DNA of 64,000 bases from an uncultured Roseobacter sp. (GTDB lineage: Bacteria; Pseudomonadota; Alphaproteobacteria; Rhodobacterales; Rhodobacteraceae), in NCBI RefSeq assembly GCF_947495025.1, contig NZ_CANLXG010000001.1, positions 1,364,001-1,428,000 of the forward strand, given 5' to 3'. Position numbers and translations under genes: made by a program. Below the pieces are notes generated by a model. The model was given only the letters and a program-made list of their open reading frames with translations, ran no database searches and was not told the origin of the DNA. Shown in pieces: positions 10,261-22,066 of the stretch; position 1 is the first letter of the stretch; each line of letters begins with the position of its first letter.

Positions 10261-11637
10261 ATGGACATCACGTTTCGCCTGAACGGAGAAACAGTGGCGC
10301 TGACAGATGTCGCGCCAACCAGAACACTGCTGGACTGGTTGCGGGAGGAACGCGGCCTGACTGGCACCAAGGAAGGGTGCAATGAGGGCGACTGCGGCGC
10401 CTGCACGGTCATGGTGACCGATGATACAGGTGCCAGATCCCTTAATGCCTGCATCCTTTTCCTGCCCCAGCTGAACGGCTGCGCGGTGCGCACGATTGAG
10501 GGGATCAGCGCTCCGGACGGCACACTGCATCCTGTACAGGAGGCAATGATTGGACATCACGGATCGCAATGCGGCTTCTGCACACCGGGGTTTGTCGTTT
10601 CAATGGCCGTGTCTCATCTGAACGGCGCTTCTGACCACGACACACAGCTGGCCGGCAATCTCTGCCGCTGCACAGGCTACGCACCCATTGTCCGGGCGGC
10701 AGAAGCGGCCGAAGACCAGCCGGTGCCGGCGCATATGCGCGACGATGCGGTTCGTGCCACGTCTGTCCCCACAGATGCGCAGCATATCCAGCCCGACGGG
10801 TCGGACGCGCTCGCGGCCTGGTACTCTGACAATCCGGAAGCCACACTGATCGCCGGTGCAACAGACGTCGGCCTCTGGGTCACCAAGGATTTCCGCGACC
10901 TGGGGCCGGTGGCTTTCCTGAACCGATGCACAGACCTGCGCGGCGTGACCATCGGCGACGCAGACATCACAATCGGCGCAATGACCAGTCTGAGCCTGCT
11001 GGAAGCAGCACTGGAACCCTTTCATCCCTCCTTCTCGGCCATGATCCGCCGCTACGGGTCGGTACAGGTGCGCAACGCGGCGACGATCGGCGGCAATATC
11101 GCCAACGGCTCGCCTATCGGGGACGGTCCACCGGCACTGATCGCTCTGGGCGCTGTGCTGAACCTGCGTCGTTGTGACACCCGGCGCAGCCTGCCGCTTG
11201 AATCCTTTTTTCTGGAGTATGGCCGACAGGACCGTGCGCCGGGCGAGTTCGTGGAAAGCATAAGCATCCCGCGGCAGTCTGATCGCCTAAAGTGCTACAA
11301 ACTCTCCAAGCGCTTTGACCAGGATATCTCGGCCGTGTGCGGATGCATTTCGGTCACTGTCACAGAAGGCAGGGTCACCGCCGCTCGTATTGCCTACGGC
11401 GGCATGGCGGGCGTACCCGCCCGCGCCCTGAACGCTGAGGCCGCGCTGACCGGCGCGCATTGGACGCAGGCCAGCGTCGAGGCGGCAATGCAGGCACTTG
11501 CAAAGGATTTTACACCCCTGTCAGATATGCGTGCCAGCGCGGGCTACCGTCTTGAAACAGCGCAGAATATGCTCCGGCGGTACTGGCTCGAGGACACCGG
11601 CGCCACCCTGGTAACAGTGCAGGAGGTCGGACCATGA
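10261..11637 (+). CDS. xdhA: Xanthine dehydrogenase, FAD and 2Fe-2S small subunit
   Basis: Electron-transfer subunit of the molybdenum hydroxylase that oxidises hypoxanthine and xanthine to urate. The N-terminal 2Fe-2S ferredoxin domain has CNEGDCGACTV, and the second 2Fe-2S domain has CGFCTPGFV and GNLCRCTGY. An FAD-binding domain follows from about residue 185 (TLIAGATDVGLWV, RNAATIGGNIANGSPIGDG). The product is 458 residues. It leads an operon and overlaps xdhB by 4 bases. Confidence 0.95.
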   Translation: MDITFRLNGETVALTDVAPTRTLLDWLREERGLTGTKEGCNEGDCGACTVMVTDDTGARSLNACILFLPQLNGCAVRTIEGISAPDGTLHPVQEAMIGHHGSQCGFCTPGFVVSMAVSHLNGASDHDTQLAGNLCRCTGYAPIVRAAEAAEDQPVPAHMRDDAVRATSVPTDAQHIQPDGSDALAAWYSDNPEATLIAGATDVGLWVTKDFRDLGPVAFLNRCTDLRGVTIGDADITIGAMTSLSLLEAALEPFHPSFSAMIRRYGSVQVRNAATIGGNIANGSPIGDGPPALIALGAVLNLRRCDTRRSLPLESFFLEYGRQDRAPGEFVESISIPRQSDRLKCYKLSKRFDQDISAVCGCISVTVTEGRVTAARIAYGGMAGVPARALNAEAALTGAHWTQASVEAAMQALAKDFTPLSDMRASAGYRLETAQNMLRRYWLEDTGATLVTVQEVGP

Positions 11638-13934
11638 GTGTCTCCCGGCCTCTGCCCCATGATTCCGCCAGGCTGCACGTAACTGGCCAGGCACGTTACG
11701 TCGACGATATCCCCCTGCCCGCCGGTACGCTGCACCTCGCGTTCGGGACAAGCGACGTAGCCTCTGGCACCGTCGATGGCATGGACCTGAGTGCGGTACG
11801 CGCCGCCAGGGGTGTGGTTGCCGTCCTGACGGCGCAGGACCTGCCCTTCGACAACGACGTGTCGCCCTCTGCACATGACGAGCCGCTGCTTGCGGATGGT
11901 GCTGTGCACTATGCCGGTCAGCCTCTTTTCCTTGTGATCGCAACTTCGCATCTGGCCGCCCGGCACGCCGCGCGTCTGGCAGAGGTTTCGATCAGCCCTC
12001 ATGAAAGCATCCTCACGATTGAGGACGCGCTTGCACGCGACAGCCGGTTTGAGGACGGGCCGCGCGTCTATGAACGCGGCGCCCTTGCTGCTGCCCTGGA
12101 ACAGGCGCCGCACCGGCTCAGCGGCTCTCTGGATATCGGTGGGCAGGAACATTTCTATCTTGAAGGCCAGGCCGCCTGCGCACTCCCCCAGGAGAACGGT
12201 GATATGTTGGTTATCAGCTCCACCCAGCACCCCACCGAAATCCAGCACAAGGTCGCCGAGGCAATCGGAGTGCCGATGCATGGTGTCCGCGTGGAAACAC
12301 GCCGCATGGGGGGCGGGTTCGGCGGCAAGGAAAGCCAGGGCAACGCGCTCGCCGTGGCCTGTGCAATCGCCGCGCGCGCGACCGGAAAAGCCTGTAAAAT
12401 GCGGTACGACCGCGACGACGACATGATCATTACCGGTAAACGGCATGATTTCCGCGTGACGTATGATGCAGGTTTTGACGCCCGGGGGCGCCTGTTGGGA
12501 ATTGATTTTACGCATTACGCCCGGTGCGGCTGGGCCCAGGATCTGTCGCTGCCGGTGGCGGATCGCGCGATGCTGCACGCAGATAACGCCTATTTCCTGC
12601 CCGCCGTTCGGATCACCAGCCACCGGCTGAAAACCAATACCCAGAGCGCGACAGCGTTTCGGGGCTTTGGCGGGCCGCAGGGGATGGTCGGGATCGAACG
12701 GGTGATGGACCATATCGCCGAACATCTTGACCTTGACCCACTGGAAGTGCGGCGCGCAAATCTCTACGGTGCTGACGGCGCGCGAAATACCACCCCATAC
12801 GGCCAGGCAGTCACCGGTTTTATCCTGCCCGAAATGATCGATAACCTGCTGGAGACAAGCGACTACGCGACCAGACGCGCGGCAACCGATGCCTGGAACG
12901 CACAGAATACCGTGCTGAAAAAGGGCATCGCGCTTACGCCGGTTAAATTCGGTATCTCTTTCACGCTGACCCATCTTAATCAGGCCGGCGCTCTGGTGCA
13001 TGTCTACCAGGATGGCTCGGTGCATCTGAACCACGGCGGCACAGAGATGGGTCAGGGTCTGTTCCAGAAGGTCGCACAGGTCGCGGCGGGCACGTTCGGC
13101 ATCAGCATGGACGCAGTGAAAATCACTGCCACCGACACGGCCAAGGTACCCAATACATCAGCGACTGCTGCATCGTCCGGCAGCGACCTGAACGGGATGG
13201 CCGTGCGTGCGGCCTGTGAGACGATCAGAGGCCGGATGGCGGAGCTGCTCGCGCAGAAACATGACGTCGCTGATCAGGATGTGCAGTTTTCAGACGACAC
13301 GGTGATTGCCGGAGTCACGCGCTACAGCTTTGCGGACGTGGCGAAACTTGCCTATGAATCCCGCGTCAGTCTGTCCTCTACCGGATTTTACAAAACGCCC
13401 GGCCTTGCGTGGGACAGGATCCGCGGGACGGGGCGGCCATTTTTCTACTTCGCCTATGGCGCTGCTGTCACAGAAGTTGTGATCGATACGCTGACGGGCG
13501 AAAACCGCATTCTCCGGGCCGATATACTGCACGACTGTGGCACATCGCTGAACCCGGACATCGATATCGGCCAGATCGAAGGCGGATATGTCCAGGGCGC
13601 CGGCTGGCTGACCACCGAAGAGCTGGTCTGGGACGATGCAGGCCGGCTGCGAACCCACGCGCCATCAACCTACAAGATCCCTGCAACCGGGGATCGTCCG
13701 GATATCTTCAATGTGCGCCTCTGGGATGCTCCAAACCGGGAAGAAACCATCTATCGCTCAAAAGCCGTCGGCGAGCCGCCTCTGATGCTGGGCATTTCGG
13801 CCTGGTCGGCACTCGCCGATGCGGTACGCGCATGCGGGCCGGGATATGGCGATCTGCAGACACCCGCAACGGCCGAAACTGTGCTGAAAGCGATCCGGTC
13901 TGCAAAAGACGGGGAGCACTATAATGTCCTTTGA
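11634..13934 (+). CDS. xdhB: Xanthine dehydrogenase, molybdopterin-binding large subunit
   Basis: Catalytic Moco subunit, 766 residues. It begins with the a/b hammerhead region (LHVTGQARYVDDIPLPAGTL). Molybdenum-site motifs are RRMGGGFGGKE (near 225), TAFRGFGGPQG (near 340), NHGGTEMGQGL (near 465) and GEPPLMLGISAWSA near the C-terminus with the catalytic-Glu region. It overlaps xdhA by 4 bases and xdhC by 11, so the subunits are co-translated. Confidence 0.95.
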   Translation: MSVSRPLPHDSARLHVTGQARYVDDIPLPAGTLHLAFGTSDVASGTVDGMDLSAVRAARGVVAVLTAQDLPFDNDVSPSAHDEPLLADGAVHYAGQPLFLVIATSHLAARHAARLAEVSISPHESILTIEDALARDSRFEDGPRVYERGALAAALEQAPHRLSGSLDIGGQEHFYLEGQAACALPQENGDMLVISSTQHPTEIQHKVAEAIGVPMHGVRVETRRMGGGFGGKESQGNALAVACAIAARATGKACKMRYDRDDDMIITGKRHDFRVTYDAGFDARGRLLGIDFTHYARCGWAQDLSLPVADRAMLHADNAYFLPAVRITSHRLKTNTQSATAFRGFGGPQGMVGIERVMDHIAEHLDLDPLEVRRANLYGADGARNTTPYGQAVTGFILPEMIDNLLETSDYATRRAATDAWNAQNTVLKKGIALTPVKFGISFTLTHLNQAGALVHVYQDGSVHLNHGGTEMGQGLFQKVAQVAAGTFGISMDAVKITATDTAKVPNTSATAASSGSDLNGMAVRAACETIRGRMAELLAQKHDVADQDVQFSDDTVIAGVTRYSFADVAKLAYESRVSLSSTGFYKTPGLAWDRIRGTGRPFFYFAYGAAVTEVVIDTLTGENRILRADILHDCGTSLNPDIDIGQIEGGYVQGAGWLTTEELVWDDAGRLRTHAPSTYKIPATGDRPDIFNVRLWDAPNREETIYRSKAVGEPPLMLGISAWSALADAVRACGPGYGDLQTPATAETVLKAIRSAKDGEHYNVL

Positions 13935-14855
13935 TCTGAGTGCGTTGCAGGACGCCTGCGCGCTGCATGGTCGCGTGGCGCGTGTTGTGGTTGCACAGGT
14001 GCGCGGCTCTGCTCCGCGCGAGGTCGGCGCCGCAATGCTGGTCTGGCCCGATGGGCAGGCTGGCACAATTGGCGGTGGCACACTGGAGCACTCCGCAACA
14101 CTTGCGGCGCGACAGGCCCTGAGCGGCGGCGCTGCCGGGATCAGCCGTCATGCTCTCGGTCCAGACATGGGGCAGTGCTGCGGTGGGTCGGTCGATCTGC
14201 TGACCGAGGTCTGGGACAGCAAATCTGTCAGTGTCCTCGAAGACGACGCTGTCATACGCGGACCCGGCGAGCCGCCGATGGCAGTAACTAGGATTATGCG
14301 CGACATGCGCAGTTCCGGCACCCGACCGTCCCCCCGGCTGATCGGGGACTGGATGGTCGAACCCGTCACCCGGACAACGCGGGATATCTGGATCTGGGGC
14401 GCGGGCCACGTGGGCCGTGCCATGGTCGATGTCCTGCATCCGCTACCCGGTTTCGCGCTGACCTGGATTGACACTTCGGCGGACCGTTTTCCGGCCGGTG
14501 TGTCCGACAGCATCCGCATGCTGACAGCAGAAAACCCCGCAGCGCTTGCGCCCTACGCACCGAGCCAGGCCGAGCACCTCATACTGACTTATTCACATGC
14601 GCTGGACCTGGAGCTCTGCCACCAGTTGCTGATCCGCGGTTTCGGTTTTGCAGGACTGATCGGGTCAGCGACCAAATGGGCGCGATTCCGCAAAAGGCTC
14701 ACAGCTCTTGGTCACACAGCCGGGAGAATTTCGCAGATAACCTGCCCCATTGGTGATCCTGCCCTTGGTAAACATCCCTATGCTATTGCCACAGGGACCG
14801 CAGCGGAACTGCTGCGGCGACGTGCTGTGGCAGACAACAGACTGGAACACACTGC

Positions 14856-14859
<4 letters not shown>
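13924..14859 (+). CDS. xdhC: Xanthine dehydrogenase accessory protein (Moco insertion)
   Basis: XdhC chaperone that binds sulfurated molybdenum cofactor and hands it to XdhB. It has 311 residues. The XdhC/CoxI N-terminal domain includes RGSAPREVGAAMLVW and IGGGTLEH. The C-terminal Rossmann half has WIWGAGHVGRAMVDVL and the GLIGSATKWARFRKRL motif. It overlaps the next gene (ABC ATPase) by 4 bases, which ties the importer to the enzyme. Confidence 0.93.
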
Positions 14860-16370
<1,511 letters not shown>

Positions 16371-16409
16371 ATGGCTTTTTCACAGACGCAGAGCCTGCGG
16401 GGATACGGT

Positions 16410-17492
16410 ATGATCCGGCTCGAGAAACGCCCGCAGCCCAGCCGCGCCTTTTCCTGGGCTGCTCCGCTCCTTGCGGTACTGGCAACATTCTTTTTTGGCG
16501 GGCTTTTGTTCGCGGCTCTGGGAAAAGATCCGGTCCAGTCCATTCTTACAATCTTCTGGCAGCCGCTCTTTGGTGAATTCTCGTTTTTTTACCGTCCTCA
16601 ACTGCTGATCAAAGGTGCGCCGCTGGTACTGATTGCCATCGGTCTCAGCCTCGGCTTCCGCGCTGGCATCTGGAACATCGGCGCCGAGGGCCAGTACATT
16701 ATGGGAGCGCTTTTCGGCGCAGGTTTCGGACTGGCGTTTTATCCCGCCGACAGTGCGCTGATCTTCCCCGGCATGGTGCTGGCCGGTGCCTTTGGCGGCT
16801 GGATCTGGGCGATGATTCCCGCCATTCTCAAAGTGCGTTTCGGCACCAATGAAATTCTGGTGTCGCTGATGCTGGTCTATGTCGCCGAACAGTTTCTGGC
16901 CTCCATGTCACTGGGACTGATGAAAAACCCTGAAGGCTTCGGATTTCCGGGCAGCCGTAATCTGCAGCAGTATCCTTCGGCACATAACGCCGAACTGATC
17001 GCCGGTTCCGGCATGCACTGGGGCGTTGTCGCGGCCATGATCGCGGTTATTTTCGCCTATGTGCTGCTGACCCGTCACCGACTGGGCTTTGCCGTGCGCG
17101 TCACGGGCGAGGCCCCGCGCGCGGCAAAATTCTCGGGCGTGAACCCGGGACGTCTGGTGCTGTTCTGCCTTGGAACATCGGGCATGCTGGCCGGGCTGGC
17201 CGGGCTTTTCGAGGTCTCGGGTCCTGCGGGACAGGTGACGATCGATTTCAACACCGGCTATGGTTTTACCGCAATTATCGTCGCATTTCTGGGTCGTCTG
17301 CACCCCATAGGCATCGTGCTGGCCGGGTTGCTGATGGCGCTGACCTACATCGGCGGCGACATTGCCCAGAGCCAGCTGGGCCTGCCCGCTGCCGCCATTC
17401 AGGTGTTCCAGGGGATGCTGCTGTTCTTCCTGCTGGCCTTTGATCTCTTTACCAATTACCGGCTGCGTACTGGCCGGACGGAGGCCGCGTAA
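16410..17492 (+). CDS. BMP-type ABC importer permease 1
   Basis: Inner-membrane permease with multiple hydrophobic helices. It contains LSLGFRAGIWNIGAEGQYIMGA and the cytoplasmic loop GEAPRAAKFSGVNPGRL that contacts the ATPase, both typical of the BPD_transp_2 family. I start it at MIRLEKRPQPSRAF (ATG 16410, 360 residues). An in-frame ATG at 16371, directly after the ATPase stop, would add 13 residues of doubtful quality. It overlaps permease 2 by one base. Confidence 0.9.
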   Translation: MIRLEKRPQPSRAFSWAAPLLAVLATFFFGGLLFAALGKDPVQSILTIFWQPLFGEFSFFYRPQLLIKGAPLVLIAIGLSLGFRAGIWNIGAEGQYIMGALFGAGFGLAFYPADSALIFPGMVLAGAFGGWIWAMIPAILKVRFGTNEILVSLMLVYVAEQFLASMSLGLMKNPEGFGFPGSRNLQQYPSAHNAELIAGSGMHWGVVAAMIAVIFAYVLLTRHRLGFAVRVTGEAPRAAKFSGVNPGRLVLFCLGTSGMLAGLAGLFEVSGPAGQVTIDFNTGYGFTAIIVAFLGRLHPIGIVLAGLLMALTYIGGDIAQSQLGLPAAAIQVFQGMLLFFLLAFDLFTNYRLRTGRTEAA

Positions 17493-18412
17493 TGGACCTG
17501 TCTGCAATCAACCCGATCCTGCTGATTGCCGCGCTGATGTCTGCGGCCACACCCATCCTCCTTGCTGCAACCGGCGAGCTTATTGTCGAAAAAGCCGGGG
17601 TTCTGAACCTTGGGGTCGAGGGCATGATGATCACCGGTGCGATCTGTGGTTTTGCCATTGCAGTCGAGACCGGTTCCCCGACAACCGGATTTGTCGCAGC
17701 GGCCGTCGGTGGCGCGCTTCTCAGCCTGCTGTTTGTGCTGCTCACTCAGGTGACCCTTGCCAACCAGGTCGCCTCGGGCCTTGCTCTCACGCTCTTCGGA
17801 CTGGGGCTGTCCTCGCTGCTGGGTCAGGGCTATGTCGGGATCAAACCGCCCCGTATGGGTGATGTGAATTTCGGGCCACTTGCAGACATTCCGGTTGTCG
17901 GACCCATTCTCTTTTCCCACGATCCGGTTCTTTATGTGGGCGTGCTGCTGGTTGCGATTGTCTGGGCTGTTCTGCGGTATACCCGCGTGGGCCTCGTGCT
18001 GCGCGCCGTTGGCGAAAACCACGACGCGGCGCACGCGCTTGGCTACAAGGTTGTGCGCATCCGGACACTGGCCATCATGTTTGGCGGCGCGCTGGCTGGC
18101 CTCGGCGGCGCCTACATAAGTCTTATCCGCGTGCCGCAATGGACCGAAGGCATGACGGCGGGCGTCGGCTGGATTGCTCTCGCTCTGGTGGTATTTGCCA
18201 GCTGGAAGCCCTGGCGCGTTCTTCTGGGTGCCTATCTTTTTGGCGGAATCACGCAATTGCAGCTGAATCTCCAGGGCGCAGGCGTTGCCATCCCCGTGGA
18301 ATATCTGGCAATGTCGCCCTATCTGATCACCATTGTCGTGCTGGTTATTCTTTCTGCAGATAAGAGCGCGGCACCCGGCTCGCTGGGCCGGCCATTCCAT
18401 GCCTCAGGATAG
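17492..18412 (+). CDS. BMP-type ABC importer permease 2
   Basis: Second permease (306 residues) of the importer. Family motifs are KAGVLNLGVEGMMITGAICG near the N-terminus and the EAA-like loop VGENHDAAHALGYKVVRIRT. About eight to nine hydrophobic segments are present. Its ATG overlaps the previous stop (TAATG), and the binding-protein gene follows after 54 bases. Confidence 0.92.
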   Translation: MDLSAINPILLIAALMSAATPILLAATGELIVEKAGVLNLGVEGMMITGAICGFAIAVETGSPTTGFVAAAVGGALLSLLFVLLTQVTLANQVASGLALTLFGLGLSSLLGQGYVGIKPPRMGDVNFGPLADIPVVGPILFSHDPVLYVGVLLVAIVWAVLRYTRVGLVLRAVGENHDAAHALGYKVVRIRTLAIMFGGALAGLGGAYISLIRVPQWTEGMTAGVGWIALALVVFASWKPWRVLLGAYLFGGITQLQLNLQGAGVAIPVEYLAMSPYLITIVVLVILSADKSAAPGSLGRPFHASG

Positions 18413-18466
18413 AGGCCAATCAACGCCCCGGGGAACGGGGCGATTTAACATGGGGAAGACCTGAAA

Positions 18467-19546
18467 ATGAAACTCACCACACTTCTGGCCAGCGCTGCTG
18501 TCGCGCTCGGCCTCGGTGCCGCGGCCTATGCCGATGGCCACGAAAAGACCAAGGTCGGCTTTGTCTATGTTGGCCCGATCGGTGACGGCGGCTGGACATA
18601 TGAACACGACAAAGGCCGTCTGGCCGTCGAAGAAGCGCACGGCGATAAGGTCGAAACAGTCTATGTTGAAAATGTCGCCGAGGGCCCGGATGCCGAGCGC
18701 GTTATGACGCAGATGGCGCTCGACGGCGCTGACCTGATTTTCACCACGTCGTTCGGTTACATGGATGCGACAATCAACGTTGCCCAGAAGTTCCCGGATG
18801 TGAAGTTCGAGCATGCCACCGGCTATAAGCGCGCCGACAACGTCTCGACCTACTCGGCACGTTTCTACGAAGGCCGCGCCATCCAGGGTCACATCGCGGG
18901 CAAGATGACCAAGACCAATACAATCGGTTACATCGCCTCTTTCCCGATCCCCGAAGTGATCCGCGGCATCAACTCTGCCTATATCCACGCGTCGCGCGTG
19001 AACCCTGATGTCGAATTCAAGATCATCTGGGTTTACACCTGGTTTGATCCGGCAAAAGAAGCCGACGCCGCCAAGGCGCTGATTGAACAGGGTGCGGATG
19101 TTGTGCTGCAGCACACAGATTCCACCGCTCCCCAGGCCGCCGCACAGGAAGCAGGCAACGTGATCACCTTTGGTCAGGCCTCTGACATGGGTCAGTATGC
19201 GCCCTTCCCGCGGGTCTCGTCGATCATTGACGACTGGGCGCCCTACTACATCGCACGCACGGCTGCTGTGATGGATGGCACATGGGAAAGCACGGACACG
19301 TGGGACGGCATCGGTGCCGGCATGGTTGGCATCGGCGAAATCTCTGACGCCGTTCCCGCGGATGTGAAAGAAGAAGCGCTGGCACTCAAAGCGGCACTTG
19401 CGGACGGCTCCTATCATGCCTTTACCGGTCCGCTGAACAAACAGGACGGCTCACCTTTCCTGGCGGAGGGCGAGACAGCCGATGACGGCACGCTGGCCGG
19501 CATGAACTTCTATGTCGAAGGCATCACCGGCGAGATCCCGAACTGA
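18467..19546 (+). CDS. BMP family periplasmic substrate-binding protein
   Basis: Periplasmic receptor (359 residues) of the importer, of the basic-membrane-protein/nucleoside-binding family. Signal peptide is about residues 1-22 (ending AAAYA). The mature part starts with KVGFVYVGPIGDGGWTYEHD, the conserved ligand-pocket region of BMP proteins. FTTSFGYMDATINVAQKFPD follows. It is preceded by a spaced intercistronic region and followed by a strong terminator, so it is the last gene of the operon. The purine ligand is inferred from xdhABC. Confidence 0.93.
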   Translation: MKLTTLLASAAVALGLGAAAYADGHEKTKVGFVYVGPIGDGGWTYEHDKGRLAVEEAHGDKVETVYVENVAEGPDAERVMTQMALDGADLIFTTSFGYMDATINVAQKFPDVKFEHATGYKRADNVSTYSARFYEGRAIQGHIAGKMTKTNTIGYIASFPIPEVIRGINSAYIHASRVNPDVEFKIIWVYTWFDPAKEADAAKALIEQGADVVLQHTDSTAPQAAAQEAGNVITFGQASDMGQYAPFPRVSSIIDDWAPYYIARTAAVMDGTWESTDTWDGIGAGMVGIGEISDAVPADVKEEALALKAALADGSYHAFTGPLNKQDGSPFLAEGETADDGTLAGMNFYVEGITGEIPN

Positions 19547-19582
19547 TCTCTGGTGCGTCCGAACGCATCGGAAAACGACTGG

Positions 19583-19614
19583 GCCCCGGCAGAAATGCCG
19601 GGGCTTTTTTTTTT
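19583..19614 (+). terminator. Rho-independent terminator of xdh-ABC operon
   Basis: Perfect 7-bp GC stem (CCCCGGC / GCCGGGG) with a 6-base loop, followed by ten T residues. It lies 37 bases after the binding-protein stop codon. Confidence 0.93.
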
Positions 19615-19706
19615 GCAGAACCTGATGTGTCAATTTTTGCCCTCAGCCTGGCGTGGCGCGGCTGTCAGGCCATAATCTGGTCAGTTTTCATTGCTAAAAA
19701 AGCCCT

Positions 19707-20102
19707 GTGTACCTGCGATTTGTATATGCAAGGCCAGTGAACGGAATGGCTGCCCGTAAGGGTTTTTTTCAGGCTGCTGCCGAACTGGCAAACAATCCGC
19801 TCACCGACGTTTTTGTAACCCGGCGTGTAAACACCATTCGTCTGTGGTTCGGCGATCACCTGGAACTTCCTGACCGTTTTTCCAGGACCAGTTCAAAAGG
19901 ATATTATCTGAAGGAAACGAAGGGCCTGAGCTGGTTTAAACCGAGTGCGACAGAGCACATTTCAAAAGCTTTTGAACTCAAGAGTATTTTGGAAGAATAC
20001 GGTTATGGGATTGAGGTGCTGAAAGAGAACCGCATTGGTTACATCATCTACGAGGATACGCATCAGGTGGTCGCTGAGCCTTTTGCGGATACCGTCAAAT
20101 AA
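19707..20102 (+). CDS. Conserved hypothetical protein of Rhodobacteraceae type
   Basis: 131 residues, no signal peptide or membrane helix. It starts at GTG 19707 with YLRFVYARPVNG and continues GFFQAAAELANNPLTD, LWFGDHLELPDRFSR, GLSWFKPSATEHISKA and GYIIYEDTHQVVAEPF. From memory this pattern resembles an uncharacterised protein common in roseobacters that ends with a QVVAEP motif. AT content is higher than in its neighbours. Transcribed alone; function unknown. Confidence 0.7.
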   Translation: MYLRFVYARPVNGMAARKGFFQAAAELANNPLTDVFVTRRVNTIRLWFGDHLELPDRFSRTSSKGYYLKETKGLSWFKPSATEHISKAFELKSILEEYGYGIEVLKENRIGYIIYEDTHQVVAEPFADTVK

Positions 20103-20207
20103 CCTCTGTTCTCTGAAAAAACAGATCTGAAAGGCGTCTGTTTTCCGCACGGTACAGGTCACTATCTATGCACAAAAAATATCTAGACTGGCCCCGGCGG
20201 GCAGTGC

Positions 20208-20876
20208 TCAGAGCGCCGGCACTCCGATCACGACCGGATGCAGGACGATCAGGACGGCAAAGAGGGCGATCCCGAAGGCAAGCCTGACCGCAGCTCCAGG
20301 CCAGGACACCGGCCTCATGGGGACCGACACGCGGGCAACCGCTGCGTTGAGGCGTTCCCACTCCGCCGGACCCATTTCCGTTTTTCTGCGGTGGTTGATC
20401 AGCCTCCGACCGCCAAGGGCAAAACTGCCCAGAACGCCGAACATCAGGACATGGGCGAGATCGCCGTTGGGCAGCATGTGCAGGAAAGCCCAAAGCGCCA
20501 GTGCTGCCAGCATCGGGTGCCGGAGCAGACGAATGATGCCCGCGCGCGCGGGCTCGAATGTTTCGTTGTGCACTCCTCCAAAGGAAAACGGGTTGGGGCG
20601 CCCGATTGCAAATGCAAGGATCAGGCAAACGATCAGCATACCCGATTGCGCAACGTGTCGCTGCCAGTCAGACTGGGGCCAGAGCCCTATGTAAGGGGCC
20701 ATGCGCGCCGCCTGTATCAGCAGCGCGAGCATCACAAGCGACAGAACCGAATAACCCATGGCAAACCGCCGTGGCCCGATCCGCCCGACAATGCGCGATT
20801 TGATCGCCGGTCTCACCGGGATGGAATGCGTCGCAAAAAAGAGGACAAAAATGCCGATGAAGCCCGCCCAGCTCAC
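20208..20876 (-). CDS. nnrU: NnrU family membrane protein
   Basis: Integral membrane protein linked to denitrification, related to isoprenylcysteine methyltransferase-like membrane proteins; its exact role is unknown. It has 222 residues with about six hydrophobic segments. Family motifs are THSIPVRPAIKSRIVGRIG at the N-terminus and RLLRHPMLAALALWAFLHM in the middle. I choose GTG 20876, which overlaps the nnrS stop (GTGA); longer in-frame starts lie inside nnrS. Last gene of the nor operon. Confidence 0.85.
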   Translation of the reverse strand: MSWAGFIGIFVLFFATHSIPVRPAIKSRIVGRIGPRRFAMGYSVLSLVMLALLIQAARMAPYIGLWPQSDWQRHVAQSGMLIVCLILAFAIGRPNPFSFGGVHNETFEPARAGIIRLLRHPMLAALALWAFLHMLPNGDLAHVLMFGVLGSFALGGRRLINHRRKTEMGPAEWERLNAAVARVSVPMRPVSWPGAAVRLAFGIALFAVLIVLHPVVIGVPAL

Positions 20877-22066
20877 GCGCCAGACTCTGCTTTTGGCCGC
20901 AGAAGCATTGCACCATAGCTCAGCGCGAACCCGCCAAACGCCAGAATCCAGAAAACACCGGAAAGCATGCTCAGGTGCAGGTGCAGTGGCGTCAGAAACC
21001 GTGTCAGCCCCGCGGCGAAGATGCACAGAAAGACTGCGACAGTGGCCTTGTCGGCTTTCAGTTCATGGCCCGAATGGCCGAGTGTCGCACGGACCATAAC
21101 AGACAACGTCATCGCGCCGATCGCACCCGCCATCCAGAGATGCTGCGCCCCTGCAGTGCCCTGGCCGCCCAAGATCTGGTCCAGCCCCAGCGCGAAAGCG
21201 CCCAGCGGAATGAAGCCATATGAGGCATGCAGAACAAACACCAGCGGTTCAGACAACGCGTGGTGCCCCTGCCACCGGATGAGCCGGATCAGGTGCAGTG
21301 CGCCAAAGACAAGCAGACAATACCCGGTCATGATCGTGAAGGGCCGGAACGTCCAGATCGCCAGAACCGGCGGGCTCAGCACAATTGTCAGTTTGTCAAA
21401 CCGCTGCATCGGTGGTGCGGGTCGAGCGGTGTGGTTTTTGCTGACCAGCCAGTTGCGGGTAAAGGAAGGGATGATCCGCCCGCCGATGACGGCGATCATC
21501 ATTACCGCCGTCGCCAGACCAAGCCGCAGCCCATAGCCCTGCGCCGCATACTCACCGACAAGCGCCTCATAATGAAAAAGCGCATTGGCCAGTGCAAAGA
21601 CAGCGAGAAGAGCCAGTACAGTCAGGTTACGCCAGTTTTTGCCTGCAATGATCTCGCGCAGGATCAGACCACCAAGCACGATGGGAAAGGCGAGATCCGT
21701 TGCGGGCGCCAGAAAGGGCGGGAGCAGCTGAGAACACAGGATCGTCGCACGCCCGGCGCACCAGAGCGCGAAAAGCCCCGCCAGTGGCCAGCCGACAATG
21801 GGCAGGCGCCCGGTCCAGTTTGGCACCGCTGTCAGCAGAAAGCCGGCCAGCACAGCACCAAGATAACCAAACAGGAATTCATGTGCATGCCACGAACCGT
21901 GGGCAAACCGGGTTGGCAGGTCAAGCCCACCTGTCAGCACTGCAAGCCAAAGGATCATAGCCACGACGACCCAGATCGCTGCAGACAGAAAAAACGGGCG
22001 GAACCCGAAGCTGAAGACAGCGGGCCCTTTCCAGCTGCGCATCTGTTCTGCGGATGACTGCGCCAT
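20873..22066 (-). CDS. nnrS: NnrS family haem-copper membrane protein
   Basis: NnrS proteins help cells cope with nitrosative stress and occur beside nor/nir genes. This one has 397 residues and about twelve hydrophobic segments. Typical motifs are FSFGFRPFFLSAAIW, WHAHEFLFGYLGAVLAGFLL, TAVPNWTGRLP and RATLGHSGHEL. The start at MAQSSAEQMRSWKG (22066) touches the stop of the DUF6522 gene. A longer open frame upstream lies inside that gene. Confidence 0.9.
   Translation of the reverse strand: MAQSSAEQMRSWKGPAVFSFGFRPFFLSAAIWVVVAMILWLAVLTGGLDLPTRFAHGSWHAHEFLFGYLGAVLAGFLLTAVPNWTGRLPIVGWPLAGLFALWCAGRATILCSQLLPPFLAPATDLAFPIVLGGLILREIIAGKNWRNLTVLALLAVFALANALFHYEALVGEYAAQGYGLRLGLATAVMMIAVIGGRIIPSFTRNWLVSKNHTARPAPPMQRFDKLTIVLSPPVLAIWTFRPFTIMTGYCLLVFGALHLIRLIRWQGHHALSEPLVFVLHASYGFIPLGAFALGLDQILGGQGTAGAQHLWMAGAIGAMTLSVMVRATLGHSGHELKADKATVAVFLCIFAAGLTRFLTPLHLHLSMLSGVFWILAFGGFALSYGAMLLRPKAESGA

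Noticed and set aside
11544..13034. A 496-codon minus-strand frame opposite xdhA/xdhB
   Set aside because: Antisense shadow of the molybdenum subunit gene.
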